Assembly (NCBI RefSeq): GCF_900143565.1
Contig: NZ_FREX01000008.1
Location: forward strand, 194,049-258,048
Direction of reading: 5' to 3'
Length of the DNA stretch: 64,000 nt
Origin: Pseudovibrio sp. Alg231-02
GTDB taxonomy: Bacteria; Pseudomonadota; Alphaproteobacteria; Rhizobiales; Stappiaceae
Shown here: in pieces, positions 51,765 through 59,926 of the stretch
Position numbering within the stretch: position 1 is the first letter of the stretch
How the letters are laid out: the number at the start of each line of letters is the position of its first letter
Program-made: the position numbers and the translations under genes
The notes under the pieces: generated by a model
What the model saw: only the letters and a program-made list of their open reading frames with translations
Databases searched by the model: none
Told to the model about the DNA's origin: nothing

Positions 51765-52961
51765 ATGGACTTGAACTATTCAGCTGAAGAGTTGGCATTT
51801 CGTGATGAGGTGCGGTCGTTTTTAAACAAGGACCTTTCGCAGACGCTCTCGGAAAAGGTCAGATTGGGAAAGCGCCTTTCCAAGACGGATCATAAAGAGT
51901 GGCATGCCACGCTGAACAAGCAGGGATGGCTGGCGAACAACTGGCCGGTGGAGCATGGTGGGACTGGTTGGAATGCAGTCTACCGGCACATCTTTGAGGA
52001 AGAGCTTTGCCTTGCCCATGCGCCGCGGACGATCCCTTTCGGGCTTTCCATGCTGGCGCCAGTGCTTTTGAAGTTTGGCAGTCCGGCGCAGAAAGATCAC
52101 TTTTTGCCGCGGATTCTGGATGGTACGGACTGGTGGTGTCAGGGCTATTCTGAACCGCAGGCGGGTTCTGATCTCGCCTCCTTGAAGACCCGTGCTGTGC
52201 GGGATGGGGACCATTATGTTGTCAACGGTCAGAAAACCTGGACTACACTGGGTCAATATGCGGACTGGATCTTCTGTCTTGTGCGTACGGACCAGGACGT
52301 GAAGCCTCAGGAAGGTATTTCGTTTCTCTTGATTGATATGAAGACACCGGGTGTCACTGTTCGGCCTATTACGTTGATTGACGGTGGGCAGGAAGTGAAT
52401 GAGGTGTTCTTTGAGGATGTGAGGGTGCCAGTTGCCAACCTTGTTGGAGAGGAGAACAAGGGCTGGACCTATGCCAAGTATCTGCTGACCCATGAGCGTA
52501 CCAATATTGCAGGCGTTGGCTTTTCGACAGCGGCTCTTGTTCATTTGAAGGAGATTTGTGCCAAGCAGATGTCTGGTGGCAAGCCACTGCTGGAGAACCC
52601 GTATTTTGCCGGAAGGGTTGCGCAGATTGAGATTGATCTGATGGCGATGGCGACAACGAACCTGCGCATGATCGCCAAAGCGGCGGCAGGGCAGGCGCCG
52701 GGAGCGGAGAGTTCCATGCTGAAGATCAAGGGAACTGAAATCCGACAGGCGATCAATGATCTGACACGGCGAGCGATTGGGCGTTACGCTATGCCGTTTG
52801 TGTCTGAGGCGATGGATAGCGGCGCGAACGTGCAAGGTGTTGGGCCGGAATATGCCGCCGCAGCGAGCCCGGGTTACTTTAATAACCGTAAGCTTTCCAT
52901 CTTCGGTGGGTCCAACGAGATCCAGCGCAACATCATCAGTAAAGCTATTCTCGGCCTTTAG
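51765..52961 (+). CDS. Acyl-CoA dehydrogenase, large-type subunit
   Basis: The 398-residue FAD enzyme of the acyl-CoA dehydrogenase family shows WCQGYSEPQAGSDLASLKTR, GQKTWTT and LTHERTNIAG, ending SIFGGSNEIQRNIISKAI. The usual Glu in the terminal EGT.(E/Q)IQ motif is Gly here (FGGSNEIQ), as in the heteromeric FadE/PimC-type enzymes where catalysis uses a Glu elsewhere. It is paired with the next gene 9 bases on, suggesting an alpha2-beta2 enzyme. The ATG at 51765 has AGGGAGG upstream; an ATG at 51711 is out-competed. Confidence 0.88.
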   Translation: MDLNYSAEELAFRDEVRSFLNKDLSQTLSEKVRLGKRLSKTDHKEWHATLNKQGWLANNWPVEHGGTGWNAVYRHIFEEELCLAHAPRTIPFGLSMLAPVLLKFGSPAQKDHFLPRILDGTDWWCQGYSEPQAGSDLASLKTRAVRDGDHYVVNGQKTWTTLGQYADWIFCLVRTDQDVKPQEGISFLLIDMKTPGVTVRPITLIDGGQEVNEVFFEDVRVPVANLVGEENKGWTYAKYLLTHERTNIAGVGFSTAALVHLKEICAKQMSGGKPLLENPYFAGRVAQIEIDLMAMATTNLRMIAKAAAGQAPGAESSMLKIKGTEIRQAINDLTRRAIGRYAMPFVSEAMDSGANVQGVGPEYAAAASPGYFNNRKLSIFGGSNEIQRNIISKAILGL

Positions 52962-52970
52962 GAGCGTTCC

Positions 52971-54110
52971 ATGGATTTCAATCATAGTGACGAACGGCGG
53001 ATGCTTCAGGATACTCTGCATCGCTACCTTTCAGATAACTACGATGCCTCGCAACGGGCTAACTCTGTTGGGCATGCGCAGGGTTTTTCGGAGAAAATCT
53101 GGAGTGACTTTGCTAAACTAGGTGTGATTGGGGCGCTGTTCGCAGAAGAGTATGGGGGCTTTGGAGGCAGCGGCTTTGATATTGCAGTCGTGTTTGAGGA
53201 GTTGGGTCGGTTTGCTTGCGTGGAGCCTTTGATGGCCTCTGGCGTTATGTCTGGACAGTTGTTGGGCGAGCTTGGGACAGAGGAGCAGAAGTCGCTGATC
53301 GGGGATGTGATTGACGGGAAGCTCAAGATCGTTCCAGCATTGGAAGAGCCTCAGTCGCGTTATGATCTGGATGCTGTGGAGACAACTGCAAAGCGGGTAG
53401 AGGATGGCTATCGGCTCAATGGCACCAAGTCGGTGGTGATTGGTGGGCCAAGTGCGGACAAGCTGATTGTGAGCGCTCGTGGTGCCGATGGGCTGCAGCT
53501 TTTTCTGATAGATGTCGATGCTTCAGGCGTGGAGCGGTACTCCTATCCCAATCTGGACGGTTACCACGCCAGCGACATTGCTCTGGTGAATGTAGTTGTG
53601 CCTGCTTCAGCGTGTTTGGGGGCTTCGGAGGCTGTCCTTTCTGCTCTGGAGGCAGCACGCGCTGCAGGCGTGATCGCGCTGTGTGCCGAGGCCGTTGGCG
53701 CGATGGAAGCCGCAAAGGATCTGACCGTTGAGTATCTGCGCGTGCGGACGCAGTTTGGCCGTGCGCTGGGCAAGTTTCAGGCGCTTCAGCATCGTATGTC
53801 GACGGTTCTGATTGAGATCGAACAGGCCCGCTCTGCACTGATCAATGTGGCGGGGCACCTTTCTGCTGAACCTTTCCAGCGAGATAAGCATGTGAGTGCA
53901 GCTAAGAATTTGATTGGCCGTGTGGCGCAACTGGTTTGCGAAGAAACCATTCAGTTGCATGGCGGTATTGGCATGACCGAGGAGTATGCTTTGGGACATT
54001 ATGCCAAGCGTTTGATGATGATCGATCATCAACTCGGCGATGTAGACTACCATCTGGAGCGTTTTGTTGGAGCTATGCAGAGGGAATCTGCGCGAGAGGC
54101 AATGTCATGA
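52971..54110 (+). CDS. Acyl-CoA dehydrogenase, small-type subunit
   Basis: The 379-residue acyl-CoA dehydrogenase family protein contains LFAEEYGGFGGSGFD, RTQFGRALGKFQALQHRMST and QLHGGIGMTEEYALGHYAKR. It also lacks the terminal catalytic Glu motif. Both members of the pair are of the type forming mixed tetramers on bulky substrates such as steroid side chains or dicarboxylic acids. Its stop overlaps the next ATG. Confidence 0.86.
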   Translation: MDFNHSDERRMLQDTLHRYLSDNYDASQRANSVGHAQGFSEKIWSDFAKLGVIGALFAEEYGGFGGSGFDIAVVFEELGRFACVEPLMASGVMSGQLLGELGTEEQKSLIGDVIDGKLKIVPALEEPQSRYDLDAVETTAKRVEDGYRLNGTKSVVIGGPSADKLIVSARGADGLQLFLIDVDASGVERYSYPNLDGYHASDIALVNVVVPASACLGASEAVLSALEAARAAGVIALCAEAVGAMEAAKDLTVEYLRVRTQFGRALGKFQALQHRMSTVLIEIEQARSALINVAGHLSAEPFQRDKHVSAAKNLIGRVAQLVCEETIQLHGGIGMTEEYALGHYAKRLMMIDHQLGDVDYHLERFVGAMQRESAREAMS

Positions 54111-54889
54111 AGCGTGCTTCTCTTGTCAGCGTTGAGCGCAAGGCGGATCGTCTGATCGTCATGAACTGTAACTCTTCTCGTCGCAATGCGCTTTCGCCAG
54201 AATACTACGATGGGCTTTCGCAGGCGTTGGATCTCGCCAATCAGGAAAAAGAGATCCGTAGCGTTATCCTGATGGGAGAAGGCGGTTATTTCTGTGCGGG
54301 TGGCGATCTGAACACGTTGGTTAAGCGCCGCGAGATGACGGTTCTTGAGCGAAATAATAATATTGAAAAACTCCATAATCTAGTTCGAAAAATAAGAGAC
54401 TGCGCCAAACCGGTGATTGCGGCGGTTGATGGAGGGGCTGCCGGGGCCGGTGTGTCTTTGGCTCTGGCTTGTGACTTCCTGGTAGCAGAGCGGCAGTCTC
54501 AGTTTACGCTGGCTTATGTGAAGGTTGGACTGGTGCCGGATGGAGGGGCTACCGCTTCATTGTCCCGGCTTATTCCCCGTCAGCTGGTCTTGGAGATGTG
54601 TTTGCTGGGACAACCTGTTTCGGCTGAACGGCTCTATCAGTTAGGGGTGGTCAATGTGCTTAGCGATAAGCCTGCTTTGGCAGAAGCGCACCTGATAGCT
54701 GATCGAATAGCGCAAGGTCCAACAAGGGCACAGGGGGCGATCAAGCGATTGGTATCAGCTGCTGATCACAACAGCTATGACGATCAAATGGATCTGGAGC
54801 GGGATACAATGGCAGAGGCTCTGGGACATGATGAAGCGCAGGAAGGGGTTAATGCGTTTCTGGAACGACGATCTCCAAATTATGCTTAG
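54107..54889 (+). CDS. Crotonase-family enoyl-CoA hydratase/isomerase (PaaG-like)
   Basis: The 260-residue crotonase-fold protein has the CoA-site motifs GEGGYFCAGGDLN and DGGAAGAGVSLALACDFL. Both hydratase glutamates are replaced (Ser in GAGVSLA, Tyr in FTLAYVKVGL), while GLVPDGG keeps the Asp used by PaaG-type isomerases. It is therefore more likely an isomerase or ring/side-chain enzyme than a standard hydratase. The ATG overlaps the preceding stop. Confidence 0.8.
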   Translation: MKRASLVSVERKADRLIVMNCNSSRRNALSPEYYDGLSQALDLANQEKEIRSVILMGEGGYFCAGGDLNTLVKRREMTVLERNNNIEKLHNLVRKIRDCAKPVIAAVDGGAAGAGVSLALACDFLVAERQSQFTLAYVKVGLVPDGGATASLSRLIPRQLVLEMCLLGQPVSAERLYQLGVVNVLSDKPALAEAHLIADRIAQGPTRAQGAIKRLVSAADHNSYDDQMDLERDTMAEALGHDEAQEGVNAFLERRSPNYA

Positions 54890-54918
54890 GTGCAGCGCCT
54901 TAATCAGGTGAAGCCCGA

Positions 54919-55203
54919 GTGAAACGTCTGGAATGGTGCATTTTGAGCAAGTCGATCAGTCAATTGAGAAACCTGGGTCCGAAGACCGAATATATGCTGT
55001 CTGAGGTTGATGTTTGCAGTGAAGATGATCTGCGTGAGCTTGGAGCTGTGCAAGCTTATCAACGGCTGAAATTTCGGTTTGGTCGGGGTGTCTCCATCCT
55101 CGCGCTTTATGCCATGGAGGCAGGCCTGAGAGATTGTGACTGGCGGGATCTTTCAGCTGAAGACAAGAAAGAACTGAAGGCCCGAGTTGCGCAGGCTGAT
55201 TGA
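54919..55203 (+). CDS. TfoX C-terminal-domain protein
   Basis: The 94-residue protein contains LRNLGPKTEYMLSEVDVCSE and GVSILALYAMEAGLRDCDWR, typical of the helical C-terminal domain of TfoX/Sxy (competence regulators), without the N-terminal domain. Stand-alone versions are common, and their function is unknown. GTG start with AGGTGAAG upstream. Confidence 0.75.
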   Translation: MKRLEWCILSKSISQLRNLGPKTEYMLSEVDVCSEDDLRELGAVQAYQRLKFRFGRGVSILALYAMEAGLRDCDWRDLSAEDKKELKARVAQAD

Positions 55204-55234
55204 TCTGCTTTGAAGGAGCCTTGAACGGATATCA

Positions 55235-55909
55235 TCAAGGTCCAGACAGGGCGTTATGGATGCCGGCGGTGGCATAGGCTACGAGCAATGTTTTCATTTC
55301 AGCAATGCCGGAGGTGTGATCCTCTTCTGCCATTGCATCAACACGCCAGGCTGAGGTGCACAGAGCGATTTGTGAAGAGATGGAAAAGACGAAGGTTGCG
55401 GAGACTTTCCTAAGGTCGGCAGTGGGATAGAGCTTGGCGATTTCTGAAAGAAATACTTTTGCTGTTGGGTCAAAGCAAGCTTGTGAGATTACGCTCCAGC
55501 GTTCTTCTGCAGAGACCATTGCGACCAGACGTGCGTAGGCAAGCCAGCCGGGGCCGCTGTTTTCTGCCTTGTCCAGATAAGGGTAGAAGAAACTCTCCAG
55601 AATGCCTTTCAGGGTGATGACTTGTTCTGACGCTTTCAGCTGTTCCAGTGCATCAAGGCGGAGACGGGCGAGTTCTTCGGCGCGGCGTTCGACTGTTTTA
55701 AAGAACAGGTCTTCCTTCGTGCCGAAGTGGTGGTTTACGAGGCCCAGTTTTACCCCTGCTTTTTGGGCAATGTCCCTGATGGACGCGGCGTCATAACTGC
55801 GAAAGGCAAACAGGTGTTCTGCAGCGTCGAGAATCTTTTGCCGCGTCTCCAGAGAGCTTTTTGAAGGGGCTCTTTGTCTTTGTTTTTCCTGCGAAATCTT
55901 CTTAATCAT
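55235..55909 (-). CDS. TetR-family transcriptional regulator
   Basis: The 224-residue protein has a classic TetR N-terminal helix-turn-helix (about 20-65: ILDAAEHLFAFRSYDAASIR, DIAQKAGVKLGLVNHHFGTK) and a divergent ligand-binding domain. It is transcribed away from the flavin monooxygenase, with 65 bases between. An imperfect dyad in that gap (55929-55944) is a likely operator. It probably represses the monooxygenase operon until a substrate appears. Confidence 0.9.
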   Translation of the reverse strand: MIKKISQEKQRQRAPSKSSLETRQKILDAAEHLFAFRSYDAASIRDIAQKAGVKLGLVNHHFGTKEDLFFKTVERRAEELARLRLDALEQLKASEQVITLKGILESFFYPYLDKAENSGPGWLAYARLVAMVSAEERWSVISQACFDPTAKVFLSEIAKLYPTADLRKVSATFVFSISSQIALCTSAWRVDAMAEEDHTSGIAEMKTLLVAYATAGIHNALSGP

Positions 55910-55928
55910 AAAAAGAGCTTGCCTTATT

Positions 55929-55944
55929 TTGTACGACTGTTCAA
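55929..55944. promoter_or_regulatory. Candidate TetR operator
   Basis: TTGTAC-gact-GTTCAA, five of six bases symmetric, in the 65-base gap between divergent tetR-type and monooxygenase genes. Confidence 0.4.
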
Positions 55945-55974
55945 TCTAATTGTAGTTCTTAGGGGGGACGAACA

Positions 55975-57291
55975 GTGAATATTTCAAAGGAGAGCTATGC
56001 CTTAATTGGGGCAGGGCCGATGGGGCTCGCCACGGCCAAGACACTTATTGAGCAGGGAATAGATTTTCAGGGTTTTGAGTTACACAGCGATGTGGGCGGG
56101 CTTTGGGATATTGATGGGCCGAAGTCGACCATGTACGAGTCTGCGCATCTGATTTCATCCAAGAAAATGACCGAGTTTACAGATTTTCCGATGAATGATC
56201 ACATTGCTGAGTATCCCGGTCACCGCGAACTAAAGACCTACTTTCAGGAGTTTGCCGAAAAGTTCGATTTGAAGCGGCGCTATCGTTTTGGAGCAGAAGT
56301 GACCCGCATTGCGCCGTTGGGAGGTGACGGTGAGGGATGGACGGTCAGCTGGAGAGATCAGGACGGAGATCATTCAGCTGAGTTTGCCGGAGTGCTGATC
56401 GCCAATGGCACGCTTTCTGAACCCAATATGCCAGAGTTTGCGGGAGAGTTTTCTGGCGACCTCATTCATTCGTGCCACTACAAGAGTGCGCAGCAGTTCG
56501 CCGGCAAACGGGTGCTGATTGTCGGGGCGGGCAATTCAGGTTGTGACATAGCGGTGGATGCGATCCATCATGGGGTACAGTGCGATATATCCATGCGTCG
56601 TGGCTATTACTTTGTTCCCAAATATGTTTTCGGGAAACCGGCAGACACGATGGGTGGGGCGGTGAAGTTGCCGCTCTGGTTGAAGCGGCGAGTGGATCAA
56701 ACATTGCTGAAATGGTTTGTTGGTGATCCGCAGGCCTATGGGTTTCCCAAACCAGACTACGAGCTTTATGAGAGCCATCCGGTGGTGAACTCGCTTATTC
56801 TCTATCATGCCGGTCACGGGGATATTGGCATTCGAGCAGATATCAAGGAACTGGATGGGCATACAGTTCGGTTTCGTGATGGTGAAGAGGCTGAGTATGA
56901 TCTCATCGTCACCGCGACTGGCTATAAGCTGCATTATCCTTTTATCGACAAAGAGCTTTTGAACTGGCAGGGCAAAGCGCCGCATCTGTTTTTGAATTGC
57001 ATGCATCCAGAACGGAATGATCTGTTTGTAATGGGCATGATTGAAGCAACCGGTCTGGGTTGGCAGGGGCGCCATGATCAGGCGGAACTGGTTGCACGTT
57101 ATCTGAGAGGCCTCAGGGACGGAAGTATGACAGCTGAGGCAATCAAAGCTGAGAAAGCCAAGGGATTTGAGCGTGAGACCGGGGGGATGAACTACCTCAA
57201 GCTGGCGCGGATGGCCTACTACGTGGACAAACAGAGTTATCGCTCTGCACTGAACAAGCGCACACAGGCGTTGAAGAGGGAAATGGCATGA
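55975..57291 (+). CDS. Flavin-containing monooxygenase
   Basis: The 438-residue FAD/NADPH enzyme has an FAD-binding GAGPMGL (about 12-18), an NADPH-binding GAGNSGCD (about 184-191) and the FMO C-terminal ATGY motif (in VTATGYKLHYPF). The FMO identifying motif FxGxxxHxxxY appears only in altered form (FSGDLIHSCHYK). It may oxygenate a heteroatom or carry out a Baeyer-Villiger-like step. GTG start with AGGGGGG upstream. First gene of an operon with a transporter, an epimerase and an SDR. Confidence 0.87.
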   Translation: MNISKESYALIGAGPMGLATAKTLIEQGIDFQGFELHSDVGGLWDIDGPKSTMYESAHLISSKKMTEFTDFPMNDHIAEYPGHRELKTYFQEFAEKFDLKRRYRFGAEVTRIAPLGGDGEGWTVSWRDQDGDHSAEFAGVLIANGTLSEPNMPEFAGEFSGDLIHSCHYKSAQQFAGKRVLIVGAGNSGCDIAVDAIHHGVQCDISMRRGYYFVPKYVFGKPADTMGGAVKLPLWLKRRVDQTLLKWFVGDPQAYGFPKPDYELYESHPVVNSLILYHAGHGDIGIRADIKELDGHTVRFRDGEEAEYDLIVTATGYKLHYPFIDKELLNWQGKAPHLFLNCMHPERNDLFVMGMIEATGLGWQGRHDQAELVARYLRGLRDGSMTAEAIKAEKAKGFERETGGMNYLKLARMAYYVDKQSYRSALNKRTQALKREMA

Positions 57292-58208
57292 GTGACATTG
57301 ACCTTGTTGTTCTCAACTTCAGTTCCGGTTCTCTGACCCTGCTCAATGGTATTCTGGGTGTTGTGATGTTCTCAATCGCGCTGGATCTTTGTCCTGCGGA
57401 TTTTAAGCGACTGACACTGTCGCCAAAGCCTGTGGTGATTGGGCTGTGCTCTCAATTTCTGGTCTTGCCGAGCCTCACATTTCTGCTTGTTCTGATCGTT
57501 CAGCCCCGACCTTCGATTGCTTTGGGGCTTATTCTGGTGGCGGCGTGTCCGGGTGGTAATATCTCAAACTTCATCACTCATCGTGCAGGAGGTAATGCAG
57601 CGCTATCGGTTTCCATGACGGCTTTTGCCACGGTGGGAGCAATTGTTGCGACACCCTTTAATATCGCATTTTGGGGTAGTCTTTACGGCCCCACGCGCGC
57701 GATATTGCAAGAGACGCATATCGATAAGCTGTCAGTTGCAATTACTGTTTGCTTTATGTTGGTGTTGCCATTGTTTCTTGGCATCATGCTCAACCGCATC
57801 AAGCCACAGCTGGCTGCCAAAATACGGCAACCACTGCGCATGGCGTCCATGGGGATTTTTATCGGTTTCATCTTCATCGCGCTGTTTGCCAACTGGTCGT
57901 TTTTTCTTGCCTATGTGGGTGCTGTGGCCTCTCTCGTGATTGTCCATAATGGGCTGGCTTTAGCGGCGGGGTATACTCTGGCGAGCGTTGCTGGTGTGTC
58001 TGCTTATGACCGGCGGGCCATTACGATTGAAACTGGCATCCAAAATTCCGGTCTGGGGCTGGTGTTGATCTTCGGCTTTTTTGGTGGGCTTGGCGGCATG
58101 TCTGTTGTGGCGGCTGCCTGGGGGATTTGGCATGCGATCAGCGGACTGGTGCTTGCCAGTTTTATGGCGCGCAAAGCAGTCAAGCTTCCCGCGGAGGCGA
58201 CGTCATGA
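57288..58208 (+). CDS. BASS-family (bile acid:sodium symporter-like) transporter
   Basis: The 306-residue membrane protein, with about nine to ten helices, has the BASS motifs LVAACPGGNISNFITHRAGG and the late TIETGIQNSGLGLVLI. Members import bile acids, pantoate, pyruvate or other organic anions with sodium. It overlaps the monooxygenase gene by 4 bases. The substrate is probably that of the enzymes around it. Confidence 0.9.
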   Translation: MSDIDLVVLNFSSGSLTLLNGILGVVMFSIALDLCPADFKRLTLSPKPVVIGLCSQFLVLPSLTFLLVLIVQPRPSIALGLILVAACPGGNISNFITHRAGGNAALSVSMTAFATVGAIVATPFNIAFWGSLYGPTRAILQETHIDKLSVAITVCFMLVLPLFLGIMLNRIKPQLAAKIRQPLRMASMGIFIGFIFIALFANWSFFLAYVGAVASLVIVHNGLALAAGYTLASVAGVSAYDRRAITIETGIQNSGLGLVLIFGFFGGLGGMSVVAAAWGIWHAISGLVLASFMARKAVKLPAEATS

Positions 58209-59143
58209 CCAAGCTTCTTATTACCGGTGCTGCCGGAGGTGTCGGACAAGCATTTCTGAGGCAATTGGCGGGCACGGAGCAGGAGGTTGTTGCGACTGAT
58301 ATTCGTGAGCCGAGTGGCCTCCCAGCAAATGCCCGGTTCAGAACGCTGGATGTGACTACAGACAGGGTGTCAGCATTGATTGAGGACGAGCGGCCCGATG
58401 TGATCGTGCATCTGGCTTCCATCGTCACACCATCTGCTGAATCCACGCGAGATATCGAATATCTGGTTGATGTGGTTGGTACTCAGTCCGTGATTGATGC
58501 TGCGATTAAGACCGGAGTGAAGCGCCTTGTGGTGACATCTTCCGGGGCAGCCTATGGGTACCATGCGGACAACCCTATGCCGTTGCATGAGGATGATCGC
58601 ATTCGCGGCAATACTGAGTTCGCCTACTCTTATCATAAGCGTCTGGTCGAAGCCGCTTTGGCTCAGGCGCGTGCGGAGGCACCGCAACTGGAGCAGGTTG
58701 TGCTGCGGGTTGGGACGGTTCTTGGTGCGGGTATGAACAACCAGATCACCGCATTGTTTCATAAACCGAAGCTGCTTGGTGTGGCAGGATCAGATAGTGC
58801 GTTTGTGTTTATCTGGACGGAGGATCTTGCGCGCATTTTGTTATTGGCTGCGACAGAGGCTCCCGAGGGAACATACAACGTCGCGGGCGATGGAGCGTTG
58901 TCGATGCAGCAGCTTGGACAGGTGCTCAATAAGCCTGTCCTTAAGTTGCCGTCCTGGTTGTTGAAACTCGTTTTAGGTGTGGCGAAGCCTCTGCGGCTCT
59001 CCCGGTATGGGCCGGAGCAGGTTCGGTTTTTGCAATACCGTCCGGTTTTGGCCAATGAACGGTTGAAATCAGTGTTTGGCTATACTCCCGAGAAGACGAG
59101 TGCAGAAGTGTTTGAACACTGGCGGGTATCTGTGGGGCTTTGA
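58205..59143 (+). CDS. NAD-dependent epimerase/dehydratase family protein
   Basis: The 312-residue extended SDR has the nucleotide motif TGAAGGVG at residues 7-14, the Thr-Ser-Ser then YSYHK (Tyr-xxx-Lys) active site near 145, and a 3-beta-HSD/epimerase-like C-terminal half. The substrate may be a sugar nucleotide or a steroid-like alcohol. Operon context favours the latter. The ATG at 58205 overlaps the transporter stop. Confidence 0.86.
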   Translation: MTKLLITGAAGGVGQAFLRQLAGTEQEVVATDIREPSGLPANARFRTLDVTTDRVSALIEDERPDVIVHLASIVTPSAESTRDIEYLVDVVGTQSVIDAAIKTGVKRLVVTSSGAAYGYHADNPMPLHEDDRIRGNTEFAYSYHKRLVEAALAQARAEAPQLEQVVLRVGTVLGAGMNNQITALFHKPKLLGVAGSDSAFVFIWTEDLARILLLAATEAPEGTYNVAGDGALSMQQLGQVLNKPVLKLPSWLLKLVLGVAKPLRLSRYGPEQVRFLQYRPVLANERLKSVFGYTPEKTSAEVFEHWRVSVGL

Positions 59144-59913
59144 TGAAAACAGCGGTTATTACAGGCGGTGCTGGTGGTTTAGGGCAGGCACTTGCAACCC
59201 GGTTGCAGCGCGAGAGCTGGCATACGGTTTTGCTGGATTTGCCTGGTCCGGGAGTGGATGGGTTGCCACAGAATGAGCAACAGAGCATCTATGCCTGCGA
59301 TTTGACCGATGGGGGTGCAGTTGAGCAAGTTGCTCAACAAGTTTTGGCAGAGCACACCAGTATTGATCTGGTGGTTTACAATGCAGGTATTACGCATATC
59401 GGATGGTTTGCTGATATGGGCCTTGAGGCGCATCGAAAGGTGCTGGATGTCAATTACTTTGGAGCAGTGCATACGGCGCGGGCGTTTTTGAAAGCAGTAA
59501 GAGCATCTAAGGGATGTCATCTGGCAATCTCGTCTGTTGCTGGGTTCTCTCCTTTGATCAAACGGACGGCTTATGCGGCCAGCAAGCATGCGTTGGAAGG
59601 CTTTTTTGGCTCGTTGCGGTCTGAAGAGAAGTCTTATGGCGTTCATACGTTGATTGCAGCGCCTTCGTTTGTAGCAACCAATGTTGGACGGTCGGAGACG
59701 CAAGAGAACGGTTTGGCCCGTCCGGGCTCGTCAACAGATGGCGTTGATTATATGAGCGCGGAACGGGCGGCGGATATCATCTACAAAGCGTATGTGCGCA
59801 AGACGGAGATGAAGCCGGTTGGCCGCGTTGCCAGTTTGGCGTGGTGGCTCAACCGGTTATCACCCAAAGCCTATCAGCTGCTGATGGAGCGCAACATCAA
59901 GGAACCTTCCTAG
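59143..59913 (+). CDS. Short-chain dehydrogenase/reductase
   Basis: The 256-residue classical SDR has TGGAGGLG (about 8-15), a YNAG motif (VVYNAGIT), Ser in AISSVAG and YAASK (Tyr-xxx-Lys, about 150). It is predicted to oxidise or reduce an alcohol/ketone. The ATG overlaps the preceding stop (TGATG). Last gene of the monooxygenase operon; it converges on the glutamine synthetase gene. Confidence 0.9.
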   Translation: MKTAVITGGAGGLGQALATRLQRESWHTVLLDLPGPGVDGLPQNEQQSIYACDLTDGGAVEQVAQQVLAEHTSIDLVVYNAGITHIGWFADMGLEAHRKVLDVNYFGAVHTARAFLKAVRASKGCHLAISSVAGFSPLIKRTAYAASKHALEGFFGSLRSEEKSYGVHTLIAAPSFVATNVGRSETQENGLARPGSSTDGVDYMSAERAADIIYKAYVRKTEMKPVGRVASLAWWLNRLSPKAYQLLMERNIKEPS

Positions 59914-59926
59914 GTTTGATGAAATG

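Noticed and set aside
51822-53021. 399-codon minus-strand frame opposite the acyl-CoA dehydrogenases
   Set aside because: Crosses two well-conserved genes and has shadow composition.
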